From assembly GCA_032433595.1 (NCBI GenBank), contig JASWJB010000023.1:186001-250000 (forward strand): a stretch of DNA of 64,000 nt, read 5' to 3'. The stretch is from Conoideocrella luteorostrata (taxonomy: Eukaryota > Ascomycota > Sordariomycetes > Hypocreales > Clavicipitaceae). Made by a program: the position numbers and the translations under genes. The notes under the pieces are model-generated. The model was not told the DNA's origin and did no database searches. It saw only the letters and a program-made list of their open reading frames with translations. The first letter of the stretch is position 1; every line of letters starts with the position of its first letter. Below, one piece after another: positions 11,415 to 23,274 of the stretch.

Positions 11415-11438
11415 CACCACCACCACCACCACCACCAC
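11415..11438 (+). repeat. (CAC)n microsatellite
   Basis: About eight CAC units in the 5' untranslated region of the gene starting at 11483. Confidence 0.9.
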
Positions 11439-11482
11439 ACGAGGCTGGTTCTCCCTCACTCACCGCGCGTCTGTCCGACAGC

Positions 11483-12803
11483 ATGTCGTCTCCTGAGGCT
11501 GCCGCACCAGCCGCCGCCACCACCGTGCGAGAGGTACTCGCCCTTGACGAGGACCAGCTAATAAAGTTCATGAACGACTGTCGCACTTCAAAAGGATTCG
11601 ATGTCTCGCGAGTGACGGACTTGCGTTTCGTCCCAGCAGGCCTACGAGACCAGCTCGCCGAGAAACTGATGTGAGTGCACCCCATTATTCTTGCAAAATT
11701 GTTTCAGCTATGTGGACCTGGCGCTGATCGCGCTCATCTGCAGCGTCACGATGGACAAGGCCTGCCCCTTGGACACTGACGAGCTCTCGAGTCGCCTGGA
11801 CGCGCTTGCAGACGACGACGGGCCTTGTGAGCGGACACAAGGGGAAGATGTCGAGTCGCCAACCGGCAATCAATGGCCTTCATTTCCTGAGAGGTACAAC
11901 AGACGCTTTAAAGACTCCTGCTACAGTCAACTCGTGGGAGCCGGTGGCCGGCCGGCCATGTCATTGGAGCATCTCCAGCACACCCCAACCTCAAAAGAAG
12001 CACCAGCTAGCCAGGAAACGCTTAGGGCGTGGCTGGACAACACAGACTCAGCCATTCCGGATGGCGATGGCGATTTGCTGGCGGTATTGTTAGCGCAACT
12101 AGATGACTAGGAGTCATTCCAGCAAAACTGGCAATGGGACAACCGCGGCAAGTACGCAGGCGATGAAGGCTTTACCGCCTTCCTCGCGTCACAAAGATGG
12201 AGATGGCGTCGCCGGGGAGGGTTTAATCTGGAGTTTGATCCCTCAGAGGAGAAAACAGCTAAGGAGACCTGGGAGCAAAAAGAGAGACATCTAGAGCTAT
12301 CCGGCAGAGAGGGCTTAGCGGCGTATGGCCAAGCAGTGAAGAGACGCCTCGCGTCCCACCAGTTCACACAGCCATTCCAGCTTGCTGAGGATCCACGCCA
12401 GCAAGACCCATGGACCACTTGGGTGGAATATCTTGGCTATGTTTACTGGTGTGAGGACCGGGCGCAGGCAGAAATGCAAGCAGAAGAGCCGCGGTTTCTA
12501 CAAGCATTGAAGGACGCGCAGCGCTTCAGGAAGGTCCTGCTTTCAGCTATATTTAAGACGACCATGGTCCCTGGCGTCGATACGTCATACCTGCACATGA
12601 ATAAATTCATTGAACGAACACAGATTTTCCGACGACGGGTGGCGGCTGTCCATCGTTTTGCGGAGCGGGCAAAATGGGTTCTCGGGGAGTTGTCACTAAT
12701 CGACGATGCGCCATCTGCAAAGACGAACCGACCGGGAGCGATTCGGGTGCAAACAGCAGCGAGAAGAGAAGGACGAGAGGCGATGACGATGCTATTTAGT
12801 TAA
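11483..12803 (+). CDS. Unrecognised fungal protein, interrupted by one TAG
   Basis: Exon 1 is 11483-11670. The intron 11671-11743 (GTGAGT donor, CTGAT branch, CTGCAG acceptor) leads into a frame that reaches TAG at 12108-12110 and then stays open in the same frame to the stop at 12801-12803. Reading through gives 415 residues. An alternative 37-nt intron ending at 11707 is in frame but too short. A 39-nt intron ending just after the TAG (acceptor TTCCAG) would remove the stop, but its length and weak donor make it doubtful. The protein is polar and charged with no signal peptide or membrane segment; a PFQLAEDPRQQDPWTTWVEYLGY segment is its most distinctive part. I believe related multicopy hypothetical proteins exist in Hypocreales, from memory only. 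Function unknown. Confidence 0.5.
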
Positions 12804-13225
12804 AAATTACTATTTTATGTTTCATATTAAAATGGCAATGTGTAACGTGTACCTAAAAAGTAAATGTGCATGTCATGCCACGACCCAACACCCTCTTGAA
12901 AGACATACTGGAATTCTAATGTAGCCACTTAAATATATACATAATATTGTCAACAGTTATCGCGCACATAGCAAATGATCAAAAATACATTAAAGACTAA
13001 ATAGTTTCCCTAACAGGATTGGCGTAGCGGAATTGAACCCCCGCGAAGGCGGGCATGCGATAGAAACGGTAGAACACTTCTCGTTTTGATGTACTAAGTG
13101 GAAAGCACAGCGACAGGCCCTACTTTACTGCTCATGAGTAATGATAGGATATTCCTCCGAGCGAAATGAAATCTTGTCTCTCCCAAAGCCTTGATAAGAT
13201 GCCTTCCAGCAGGCTGTAAATAGAC
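12804..13225. other. Intergenic, convergent 3' ends
   Basis: Spacer between the plus-strand gene ending at 12803 and the minus-strand P450 ending at 13226. AT-rich 12810-13010. A short tRNA T-arm-like motif near 13025-13045 is not part of a complete tRNA. Confidence 0.5.
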
Positions 13226-16200
13226 TTAATACACATCACTGATGTATCGGTCGGTCTTGATGCTGTCCAGCCACGCTTGGGCGTCTTTCTCGCTCTGCTC
13301 AGCGTGGTTCTGCAGGTATATTTTCTTGCAAACGCCCGCGACACCTTTCGCCAACCTTTCCGCACTTCCGCAGACGTAAATCCTTCCTCCTCGGCGGAAA
13401 AGCTCGGCGCACAGCTCTCGCTCTTCCCAAATGGCGTCCTGCACATACTTTGGCCGCCCGGAAGAAGGGGCTGCACTGTGAGCCGCAAACACTTGAACCA
13501 CTCCCTGCTTTTCCCACGCCAGCAGTTCGTCTCTGTACAGAAAGTCATGGTCAGGGTCCCTGCAACCATAGAACAGGAGTGCGGTTCCGAGCTTGACCGA
13601 TCGAGCAGTGGCGATGGCAGCCCTCTCCTGGAGAAAGGCGCGCATGGGAGCGATTCCCGTCCCCGCGGCAAACAGGAGGATGGGCGTGTCTGGTGAGGCC
13701 GGTAGTCTAAAGTTGACGTTGCTTGGCCGGATAGAGCAGTAAATTTGATCACCAGGTCGACGGGAAGCGAGATAGGACGAACAGACGCCTTCGAAGACGC
13801 CGTGCCCAGACAAGGCGGGAGCCGCGTGCACGTCGTAGGTGACAGATGCAACCTGGGCATCATCAGCTAGAGGCGACGATGAAATGGAGTACTGTCGCGG
13901 TGTCAAGGGGAGGAGCATGTCGATGAAGACGTGGAGTGGCAGAGTATTGATGCTGTACTCTTCAACAATGTCCAACACATTGTATCGTTTCTGCGCAATG
14001 CTAGACCACCCGTCCTTGCCACGACACAGAGCCTCGAGTTCCTGCTTCCGATCGCTCGTTTCGGCAAATTCGACGATTGTTTGTACGAGACGTTTGGTAA
14101 CGGGGGTAGCTAGTTCGACATAGTCATAGAAGAAGGTCCCGACTTGAACGGGCTCGGTGGGCAGGAACTTCTTGTTGGACGCCGAGATTTTGATGAGGGA
14201 GCTCTCTTCTAGTTTGAAATATCGCAACACTCGTCGCACTGCCTCGTCTGGGTTTCTCGGCTGGATCGCGAGGTAGTCGCCTGACACGTAGGTGACATCC
14301 TCGGGCAGACGAATTTCCATGTGCCTTTTGGCAGCTCCAACCGTCGTGTCCGCTATTTCAACATTCTTAAGCACAGCGCTAGCCGTTGCTTTTTGTGCTT
14401 CCAAGGACTTAACATAACCGCCTTTTTCTACGCTCACGCGCAACGATTCCTTGTTGGCTTGGTCGCCGGCCCCTTCTTCGCTCAATACCTTGACGACTGA
14501 TTCGGACCACTCGTCGAAAGGTCCGAGCAAATCTTCTTGGACATCAGCCAGAGCCGTGGGGGCGACCTGCTGCGCCCCTAGTTGCTGGAGTTTCTCGTTG
14601 ATCAGCTTGGGGATGCGGTGGAACGTCGTCGGCCAGTTATGATCACCGACCCCAAAGACGGAAACTCTGACGTCTTTCAGCTCGGAGGTGTCGGCATCGC
14701 TGAGCTTTTCAAGCCACGCGACGAATTTCTTGGCATTATCTGCCGGTTTGCCCTCGTAAGACGACGCGATAATGATGTTGGCAATGTCTGTGCTGAGGCC
14801 CTCGGTCGCTGCGTCCAACGCCAGAACCTCACTTTGGACGCCGTGACGGCCCAAGTTTGTCTGCAGCATCTGAGACAGGCCCTCGCAGGTGCCGGAATTG
14901 CCTCCATAGAATATACGAGCGTGAGTTGTCGATTTCGGGTCAGCCTTGGCTTGCGTAGCTGCCGGGTGTTGTTGCGCCGTCTCTTGATCAGTTGTTGTAG
15001 CGCTGATGACGGAACCCGGAATGCCGGTGTAAAGGGTTTTGCCCGGACGGCGGCGCATCTTGAGGGTGAGGCCGTCCGGCTTGACGGTAAGGGTTGACTT
15101 GATCCTGAGCGTGTACTGGGGATCGGCAAGCTCGGGAGTGAATCGCTGAAGAATCATGGCCGTGTTTATGAGCATCTCCTGTTCGGCGAAGAATCTCCCG
15201 ATGCAGCCGCGGAGACCGCGGCCAAAGGGGAGCCATGAATGGGGTGGAAGCGACTCGAATCCGCCACCGAGAAATCTCTCGGGTTCAAAGTCGTTCACAG
15301 TAGATCCCCAGATGGCAGGATCATGATGAAGACCCTTGATGTTGACGAAAATGGCGGTGTCCTTCTTCACGGCGTACTTGCCGTTTGCGAGCCAAGTATC
15401 TTCCCTCGGTACGACAGTGAAGAGACTGATGGGGCCGTTGAGCCGCAATGTTTCCTTGATGCAGGCGTCAATGTACGTGAGCTTCGGAAGCATGTCGGGC
15501 GTGACGACACTATCCCCTACGACATTGTCGATCTCTTGCTGCGCCTTGTGGAACTTTTCGGGGTTTTTGAGAAGGTTGTACCAAAGGAATGAGAGGGTCC
15601 CAGAGGTGGTTTCATGACCGGCGCTTCGATCCCCATGTCAGCAGCGAATTCTTTGAACTCATGAGACGAGACTTGGAACAGGCTCGGGTCCACTTACGCA
15701 AGGAAGGTCACCATGTTGTAGACAATATTCTCCTGGCCCAGGGTCTCGCCGGTCTCCCTGTCGACACCATAAATCATTGTATTGAGCAAGTCCTTTGCAT
15801 CGGGCTTGGGATTCGCCTTGCGCTCATCGACGATTTGGTTGGCCAGCTCATGCATAGCCTTGACATCGGCCTGTCGGCTCTGCTCCTCCCAGTAATGCAC
15901 CTTGTTTTCGAGGTCGGATCGATTTGCTCGTCTGGCCGAGAGAGTCAAGACATTTGCCATTTGCTGGGCAAACGGGTGTGTGTTGTCGGTATAGAACTCA
16001 TTGAAGCGGTAGCCGAAGCCGCACAGGCCAATCGTGTCAAAAGCGAGCCGGGTGAAGTCGTCACTCGAGTTCACGATGTGATTCTCCCCCATTCGATCGA
16101 AGCGCTGGACCATTTGTGCTGAGAGATCGAGCATGTCATCAAACATCTTACGGAGGCCTGCATACATATATAGTCGTCAGCTATCATATGACTTGGTTTT

Positions 16201-16728
16201 CTGCAAAAAGTGACGAGTCCTTCCTTACCCAGAGGCCCAAAGGCCGGCACGAGAAGCCTATGAGCCTTCCACCAGTTGGGCTCCTTTTTCAGCAAGGCGC
16301 CATCGTCGTGCGCGGCAGTAAAGAGCCCGTCTCCGATCAGCGGTCGAAGCTGGAACAGATTGTTCTGGATATCCTTGTGGAACCGGTCCTCATCGCAAAC
16401 TTCGTTGACCAGCTTTTGGGTAGAGACAAAAACGGCTCGCGTTCCGAGATCCAACTGAAAGATTTCGCCGTACAGCTCGGCCAGCTGCTGGAAGCTACGG
16501 GTTGGAAAGTTGGGGTCGACTTGGGAGAAGTTCTTGTTACTGTGCGAGAAGCAGTCAGCTTGTCGGATCACTTGTTTTGTCCAAGGGCGAATGATTTCTT
16601 GGTCATTACGTGCTGGCCACTTACAAAATGGATGGAGGGGGCTGCGGGATTGGGATTTCCTTCTCCCGCTCTGCTTGGCTGTCGTGTGCCACCTTGGTGT
16701 TTTCACTATGACTAAAAGGACAAGCCAT
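13226..16728 (-). CDS. Self-sufficient CYP505 P450-NADPH reductase fusion
   Basis: Soluble BM3-like fusion that couples a fatty-acid-type P450 to its own diflavin reductase. Four exons (16728-16625, 16539-16229, 16157-15698, 15623-13226) splice to 1090 residues, the usual CYP505 length. All introns are GT-AG and join in frame. The P450 part shows an oxygen-activation motif AGHETT (residues 293-298, at the last splice), ExxR at 349-352, PERF, and the haem loop FGRGLRGCIG with Cys about 432. The reductase part has the FMN motif IFYGGNSGT near 528, the FAD motif RQYSISSSP and the NADPH-binding YVCGS near the C-terminus. No membrane anchor is present, which fits the family. Family members hydroxylate fatty acids and alcohols at subterminal carbons; here the neighbours suggest a steroid or lipid substrate, which is inference. 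A poly-T tract lies just upstream of the start. Confidence 0.93.
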
Positions 16729-16738
16729 GCTGAAAGAC

Positions 16739-16949
16739 TCTTTTTTTTTTTTTTTTTCCTCAACTAGAAGACTTTCAGTTGTACAAAATGTTGTTTTTTC
16801 AAGTCTTCCCTCGTCAGAATTCTCGGTTGGATATAGGAGATTGTTCAAAGAGATTTTTGTTCTTTTCTTTTCGCATGAGACTTTTTTTGTTTGGAAACCC
16901 GCCGTTTCTCCAAGTCGGACGGTTTTTTTTTTTTTTTAAAAAAAAATTT
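16739..16949. repeat. Poly-T and T/A-rich tracts upstream of the P450
   Basis: T runs of 16 or more at about 16740-16757 and 16922-16937, the second followed by an A run. Low complexity in the P450 5' region; on the coding strand these are A-rich leader or promoter tracts. Confidence 0.8.
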
Positions 16950-18328
16950 GGCTTCAAGAACAATTCAAGGGAAGGATTTATTAAAGTTGAGGCCGTGCTA
17001 TGATGATAAGTCGGTTCTACAAGTGAATAGATTGTCTTATACGGATCAGAGCTCTGGGGTGCGCTATTCAGATATATATAGTCCATAAGCTGCAGAGATA
17101 TTTCACCTCAACTTCCGATCCCGCGGCCTCAAAGCCCAAACGTCCGTCTAGATGCATCATCTCTCCCGCCTTACCGACCCCGGCGGGGAGGTGGTCAATG
17201 TCCAAGGGACCGAATCGGCAGCGGGCTCGGGCCTCGCGAGTGGCTGGCACATCGCTGTCCACGCACTGTTGGAGGGCAGTCTGAAGATGCGGCAATCTCG
17301 CTGTCGATCCTCTCGCCGGTGGTGCCAACTGGCTCCAGTCCAAGTCCATACACCCTAACCTAATTAGCGATGATGTCAGCGTTCATTCATCTCGGGCGCC
17401 GTGGGCGGTCGCGCGAGGCCAGGATTGGCTGCCCGTGGGGCGAAACACCTGCCACGGAAGATACCGCTTTCGGTTAGGGGTATCTGAGACGGTGCGGCCG
17501 GAAAATTGGAAATACTCCCTATGCCCCGCGTTTTCTGTCAAGTTCATGTCTCCAAGCGTCCAAGGTGGGGAGGCTTAACCTGCCACGGCTGCTCAGTCAT
17601 CGTCGTTTCCAGAGATCAAGGTTCTATGGACGTCATTGAGCCTCATCACGTCTACATTCTCTGTGATCCAATCATCCAAGCAGTTCGCATCCGGTAGTCG
17701 CTATTGTCGTGGTAAATCATCCTCAACTTTTGTCGGAATAATTGGCCGCTCGACCGCTAGATGTTAGGTGCAGGCCGACTTGACGTTTTTCCAGCGGCTA
17801 CAATTAGGGCTTATATTCGACGCAACAACTTTAGCTGCAGCGCCACACGTACGCCCAATCTAAGACGCCGTACTCTCAACGAGATGGTTGACCATGGACA
17901 TAAGGTGGTAAGGTAAGCTGGGGCCATCCTTTCTCTGGCGGCGACTACTGCAGCTTCCCCATTTTACAAGGATGCCTGACTAGTGTTCATTCCGGATTGA
18001 TGATTGTCATCTTTTTCCATCCGCGGAGTCACCACGACATGTATTAAAATTATGTATCAAAATTATGTGAAAACGGGAACCTGTCGGATTGCCGCGCGTG
18101 CGCCATAGACAGCAAACTCAACAGTTTTGTTATCTTCTATTACTAGTATAGCCTCTATAAAGGGATGAAGAAAAATGCACATTTTTGACAGTATATTCCA
18201 GTCAGCACGAGTGAGAAAAGTATGGCAGCCAATGTCTTTATCGTTATGCGCCATGAACTGGATTCGTCCTGCCCGTACTCGGACTCGTCGTGCTTACCAT
18301 CCCCTCGGTCTCTAGCACCATCCACGAT
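16950..18328. other. Intergenic, nothing recognised
   Basis: No gene supported. GC-rich frames on both strands around 17070-17360 lack domain character. Confidence 0.45.
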
Positions 18329-18418
18329 GTCACAATATGAGCAGCTATGGAATTGGTTCTCTGATGCAATGGAATTGTCCTTGATTTCTATCCAATTTGA
18401 CGAGGAATTTGACAGCTA
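18329..18418 (+). repeat. Dispersed repeat R1, copy C (partial)
   Basis: Starts GTCACAATATGAGCAGCTATGG and runs through TTTGACGAGGAATTTGACAG. It matches the reverse complements of 20557-20733 and 44811-44892, and its 3' part matches 3420-3529. The shared outer end GTCACA may be an element terminus. Confidence 0.5.
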
Positions 18419-20556
18419 TTTATACCTGAAATCCCTCTCTAGACTGGTCAATCTTGGAATTCCGCCAGACCTTCCTGTATTCATCGAATTCGATAGGTTC
18501 CTATTGTTCGTACTCATTCTGTTGTGGCAGGATTCGGTGGCTTGAACTAACCTCTTGGTACCTCTTATTGTGGTCTATTGCCGCGCATCGTGGTGTGCGA
18601 CTAATTTTTCAGCTCTCTTATTGTGACAAAAATTGAGGCTTTGCTAGCATCTAGAACAATGGAAATCTTCGTGATCCAAAGGCCTGAAGGATTGAACCGA
18701 ATTCCACAGGACTTCACGCAATTCCACGCATGCGCATGTGACGCTTTGTTGTGCTGTTGCGTATGACACATGACGTTGGGGTCGAATTGGAAGGAGACTA
18801 TTGGAATCCTACCGTCAAGCACAACAGGAAGCACGGAGCAGGTCACGTGGTCACCTTTCGGCCACGATATTTTCACGCCGATATCGAGCCTCCCACCTTA
18901 GCTTGTTTTCCTCTTCTTAGAGATGTACAGAGATTATAAATATATTGTATTTTGACCGCAACTTGGTATCGATACCACATTGCACAACACCCTGTGCAAC
19001 ACACAGAAACGGGTAGCTAGGAAGCTTGCTGTTGAATTCGATGACGGTCGGATGGTCGGTTCTGGTTGACTTGGAAGACGCTTCGGCCTCCAGCACAGGT
19101 GGAGACTACAGGATGTAGTAGCCACGCTCGGGTGTTCTCTGAAGATGACTTCAATATTACGCCGGCGCGATCGCCACTGCCCTACCTGTGGAAGCTGTTG
19201 AGATGTGGGTAGTCCCGGTCAGGCGAGTCAGCGCCGTAGAGAGCTAAGAATACGAAGGAAAACTCTGCTAAATAGAATGAGATTACTGACTTAGGGGGTC
19301 ACAAATAAGCCTGTGAAATCGTAAGATATCGTGGAATTCCAGCGCAAGGAGTTACTTTACCCATTTCACAGTTTAACAGCCAGTAAAAGTCGCCCTGGGT
19401 CACCCGTGTTAATGAAGGGGACCTGTGGGTCTGACCTTAGAAGTAATTCCTTGCCGTCACCAAAGAGACAAAGTGGCCCAGATACCGCTGTCTATAGTCG
19501 TGCTAAGCGACCGTTTAGTAATAACATAATCGCCGAAGAAAACATTGCAGCTATCAATCTTGAAAATTCTTCTACACTCTAATAAGTATAGCTAACTTTA
19601 ATCTAGGAGAGCTCAAACGCTATCACCAAAGGGCTACTCCGACTAGTGTAATAGCTCGCAGTCTTATAAAAATATTTTTAGCTCAGAAGCAATATGGAGT
19701 ATCAGAGGAGAATCGTTATCCTTGTTAAAAAAGACAGGAAAGCCTGGAATCATCGCCAAGGACCCTACTCCGTACAATAACTTCATCCAGCTGGACTAGC
19801 TCCAGGATCCCACGGTGCACGGCACCCACGCTCGAATTACGTAACCACACCCCACTACGTGGGAAGCAGCCTCGGGAGGGGTTGAAATTGCAGTGAACGT
19901 AGCACCTGAAGCTAGCAAGAGGCGGCAGCAATACATCTACAAAGCATCTACAAGGCATCTACAAGGACCGTTTGAGTACGTCAAAGTGCATTAAATGTAA
20001 ACCGCGGTGGTATATTGATAGAACGATGTTATGAGGATCTACCTACCTCCTGTGGTAAACATGCAAACATATTTTCGCGCGTGTCTGAAAAGCCGGCTGC
20101 CTATTAATACCATGTCCCTCCGCTGGCATAGAAAACGCCTCCGGATAGTGCACTTTACCGCCACCATGGCCTCGCTCAACTATGAGCACTGATGCTCCTT
20201 TCTCGTCAGCTTCTATGCTACCTGAGATACCCTTCTATGCTACTTCCAACTCACCCAACATGAAGGCGGTGTGACAGTGTAGCTCAAAGGCAGTTACGGA
20301 GAACCACTGAAGCGGCGAAGACTGCAAATATCTGGCTTCGCGCCTGCAGCATACACTTTAAGAAGTTTGTTTAAATTTTTAAGAAAATAGTTGCGCGTTA
20401 GAGCTATAACGGCTAACTTATATTGCAATGGTCCCGAAAAATTAACGATTCCTCTAGACATTAAATGGTAACTGTGCAACACTCGCGAATCCCAGCAGTT
20501 AACCGTTTCTGAATATTGCTATCATTAAATGTCGAAACTGTCACGAATGTGAGGCT
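18419..20556. other. Intergenic, repeat relics only
   Basis: No gene supported. A short tandem array of CATCTACAA(A/G)G units lies at about 19929-19964 and one TACTCCGTA motif at 19766. An AT-rich stretch covers 20330-20480. Confidence 0.45.
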
Positions 20557-20733
20557 GTTACAGATCCTGAGGCATAGGGGATGTTGTGAGACAACCCTTT
20601 GGTTACCGAAAATGTTAGAGTTCCTAGATAATAATCAACTATAAGAAGAGGTCTAATTCCTCGTCAATTATGTAGATTACAAGAACAATTCCACTGCTTT
20701 AGAGAACCACTTGCATAGCTGCTCACTTGTGAC
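20557..20733 (-). repeat. Dispersed repeat R1, copy B (fullest)
   Basis: The most complete copy. Its GTCACA end lies on the right, one base before the stop codon of the sterol reductase (20735), and its other end is GTTACAGATC. It contains the GACGAGGAATTAGACCTC and TTGTCTCACAACATC blocks of copy A and the GAGCAGCTATG and CTCTAAAGCAGTGGAAT blocks of copies C and D. It may have replaced the reductase gene's original 3' end. Confidence 0.55.
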
Positions 20734-20734
20734 A

Positions 20735-22303
20735 TTAAATACAAATGTCTCGCTCGTCACGGCCAACTGTCGTAGCGGGTGTCGCACCCCCTTTCCACTG
20801 CCACATGGCGCCCCTGTGAAGGCGCCAATCTCCCGATGTGAAAGCCCGCCACATTCCATAAACGCCGCCAATAGGCCATAAATCAGTCACAGAGGCACCC
20901 CAGGTATTGCGCTCCCGCAACTGGGCCTCAAGGTTTATGGTTACCTTGTCAAACACAGTAGGCAAGGTATTTGCGTGGTACTTTTCCCTCAAGGACTCGT
21001 ACCACTGCTGGTCGTAGATACTCCAGAACTCCTCCTCAGTGTAATAGCAGTGCGCATAGAGCCATTTGCGTCCATTCAAGTCATAAAGCTTTCTTTCTAA
21101 AGCACGATTTGCGCGAACAAAGTCGCGCCAGAGCCGAGGTCCCCAGCCCCAAACGCCGATGCTAACCATACGCTGCGACGTGCCTTCACCCACTGCCAAG
21201 CCCCTCTTCTCATGAGTCATTGGGTGGAACGTTGGCGTGCGAGTTTCTCGCAAAGGACAAAGCCAGAGGGGCCAGATTCCCAAATCTGTGCTGGCAAATT
21301 TGATGAACTCCTCGGCAGTTTCCTGTGGTAAAGCTACATCCTGAACAAGGAAACGTGAAGATATACCTCCAGCGTGTAGGGCATGATAGAGTGTGCGCGT
21401 GTGAGAGAAGTCGTCGAGAAGCCAGCGGAAGAATCGATTGAATGGAATATACTTGAAGTACGTGTAGCCTTCGCGGCCCACCCAAAATGCAGCTCGGTCA
21501 TAACGAAACAAGTACTCAGCAAGAGGAATGTAGTCAGAGTGCGGTAGGGATGGTTTTGCTTGTGCTGTGATATCTTGAACGTACATGTAGTACCAAGGAT
21601 CAGCGGCACGACTGAAAGTTTGCACATGCTGATCGGCTGGCTTTTCATCCACCAGCCTACCAGTGATAATGACCCCATGAATATCGTTGAAAAGTATGCC
21701 ATCCACATAGTGGTTCTGCTCGTTTTTTGCCTCAATTTCAAGTAGTGACAGTGCCTCGCTAACACTGCCCACACGCTGGTATGTTGTTTGGACAAATTGT
21801 TTTGCTTTGACTAGTCGCACCTCCAATAATGTAATGACTCCAAGTGTACCGGCAGCGCCGGCGGCGGCGTGGAACAAGTCTTCACGTTCCGTGTCAGAGG
21901 CGACAACGACTTCGCCGTTGCCCAAAATCATTTCCACAGAATTGATGTTATCATTGAAGAAGCCGTGGCGAAATGAGCTACTCTCGCCAGATGTGCCTGA
22001 AAACCCTCCGCCCGTTGTGATGCCAGGAAACTCCATAACGACCGGTGGCACCAACCCATGGTTCAGAGACACCTCCACAAGACGGTCCATTGGCACATTA
22101 GGCTCCACGAGAGCCACGCGAGCCTTTGCGTCAACAGAGACCACATTTGACAGACCTGAGATGTCGACGACCTTTGTGCCCGCCTGATGCCGAGGACGGG
22201 TGGAATTGCTGGAGCCGTGGAAGATGCGGAAGGGTTCTTGCTTCTCGAAGCAACTTTTGATTGTCGCAGCAATGTTGCATACCACGTGCGCATGATGTTC
22301 CAT
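20735..22303 (-). CDS. DHCR24/DWF1-type delta24-sterol reductase
   Basis: Single-exon FAD-dependent oxidoreductase of 522 residues, close to animal DHCR24 (516). Family members reduce the side-chain delta24 double bond of sterols; plant DWF1 handles 24(28)-methylene substrates. A PCMH-type FAD-binding domain covers about residues 15-185, with a VEPNVPMDRLVE segment, the glycine-rich FPGITTGGGFSGTSGESSS loop and AAGAAGTLGVIT, all in family order. The C-terminal half has the family's aromatic segments, including YTYFKYIPFNRFFRWLLDDF and an AHCYYTEEEFWSIYD stretch. The animal enzyme has an N-terminal membrane segment; this frame starts directly at the soluble domain. The last 25 or so residues look unlike the family and the stop abuts repeat R1, so the C-terminus may be altered. 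It shares a promoter inverted repeat with the delta7-reductase gene. Exact substrate unproven. Confidence 0.85.
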   Translation of the reverse strand: MEHHAHVVCNIAATIKSCFEKQEPFRIFHGSSNSTRPRHQAGTKVVDISGLSNVVSVDAKARVALVEPNVPMDRLVEVSLNHGLVPPVVMEFPGITTGGGFSGTSGESSSFRHGFFNDNINSVEMILGNGEVVVASDTEREDLFHAAAGAAGTLGVITLLEVRLVKAKQFVQTTYQRVGSVSEALSLLEIEAKNEQNHYVDGILFNDIHGVIITGRLVDEKPADQHVQTFSRAADPWYYMYVQDITAQAKPSLPHSDYIPLAEYLFRYDRAAFWVGREGYTYFKYIPFNRFFRWLLDDFSHTRTLYHALHAGGISSRFLVQDVALPQETAEEFIKFASTDLGIWPLWLCPLRETRTPTFHPMTHEKRGLAVGEGTSQRMVSIGVWGWGPRLWRDFVRANRALERKLYDLNGRKWLYAHCYYTEEEFWSIYDQQWYESLREKYHANTLPTVFDKVTINLEAQLRERNTWGASVTDLWPIGGVYGMWRAFTSGDWRLHRGAMWQWKGGATPATTVGRDERDICI

Positions 22304-22716
22304 TGTGTAGTGACTTGAGGTATTGCTTCATATTCCAAGCTGTGAATAATTTTCATTCCAATCCAGGATTTTGGACCACAAAATGATAGATAACATGTTT
22401 ATAACACTGGAGCTTGGTGACGAGTTAACCATATCAAATAGTTTGAGTAGCCGATGGACATCCAAAAATTGACTAGGGATATTTACTTATTTTACAAGAG
22501 CGATGCCATGCAGGTGACAAGTTACATGACCCATCGCAGCAAACATGTCATTTGTCCCTCGCATAGTGACGCAACTGGCTGGGACAAATTCATTGCAATT
22601 GTCTCAGTATGTGAGACATGCCGTGATACTCTGCCGTCTCGCAGATCCTTGTCCAACCTTGGCATGCCACGTTGGCAGCACCGTACTGCGCCACAGCGCT
22701 TGGTGAGGATGACCCC
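22304..22716. other. Proximal upstream region of the delta24-reductase
   Basis: 5' region of the minus-strand gene starting at 22303. No coding feature. Confidence 0.4.
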
Positions 22717-22805
22717 AAGGTTTAGACAAATCAATCGAGACATCCAGGGCAAAGGCAGAGTGTGTCGGCAGGCCGTGATGTCTCGATTAATATGTCAGGC
22801 GCGTG
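22717..22805. promoter_or_regulatory. Inverted-repeat element P, copy 1, upstream of the delta24-reductase
   Basis: Perfect 12-bp inverted repeat, AATCGAGACATC (22733-22744) and GATGTCTCGATT (22777-22788), separated by 32 bp. It lies about 430 bp upstream of the reductase ATG. The whole 90-bp block is recognisably related to 26675-26757, upstream of the delta7-reductase. It could be a regulator-binding site pair or a small mobile-element relic. Confidence 0.45.
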
Positions 22806-23031
22806 GACCCAAAGCGGTCAAGCAGGGCCGCTAGACTGTCCCGAACATGTTCGGAGTCCATTTGCTTTAGATCGCAAGCGTGGTGTGGCTTGCCAAGACC
22901 ACTTGTGAAGATCAATTACAAACGCTGATCTTTCCACCTCAAAAAAGAAGAAAGTGCATGAGCTAGTGATATTTCTACTACTTTCTGGGGTATCTTAAGA
23001 AAGGCTCGAGGTCCACGCTAAGAAAGAAGGA

Positions 23032-23152
23032 TATAAAAGAGACATTTTAGTGTAGTTGTTTCGACGTATCGCTCCCAATATACTGCCGTCCACTGGAGAA
23101 CCTCAAGACAATGAGCGTGCGAGAGTGGAAACAAGAATGCAGTCCTACATTA
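23032..23152 (+). promoter_or_regulatory. Orphan TATA promoter and truncated first exon
   Basis: TATAAAA (23032-23038) precedes an ATG (23111) by about 80 bp. The 14-codon frame (MSVREWKQECSPTL) then meets a GTAAGA donor at 23153. No downstream exon is found before the LTR-like repeat at 23275. It looks like the 5' stub of a gene whose body has been lost. Confidence 0.3.
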
Positions 23153-23274
23153 GTAAGAACAAACAGCGCATTAATAATTAAGAGTGTTTCTCACTAGTTT
23201 TTTTTTTCTTCTCTTGCTACCCAATATTTCGTATATTCGCGAGGGTATCGTTTGACTTTGGAATATGGTTAATC

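Noticed and set aside
11271..11561. Frame with a poly-His run
   Set aside because: Created by the (CAC)n microsatellite in the leader of the gene at 11483; no other coding character.
13020..13050. tRNA-like T-arm (GGGGTTCAATTCC on the minus strand) with an acceptor-like end
   Set aside because: No matching 5' acceptor strand, D-arm or anticodon arm in the expected distance, so no tRNA gene is called.
13132..13863. 243-codon minus-strand frame overlapping the P450 reductase part
   Set aside because: Out of frame with the clear reductase motifs on the same strand; a shadow of that exon.
17068..17349. 93-codon minus frame in GC-rich DNA
   Set aside because: No recognisable domain, and a plus-strand frame overlaps it; likely chance.
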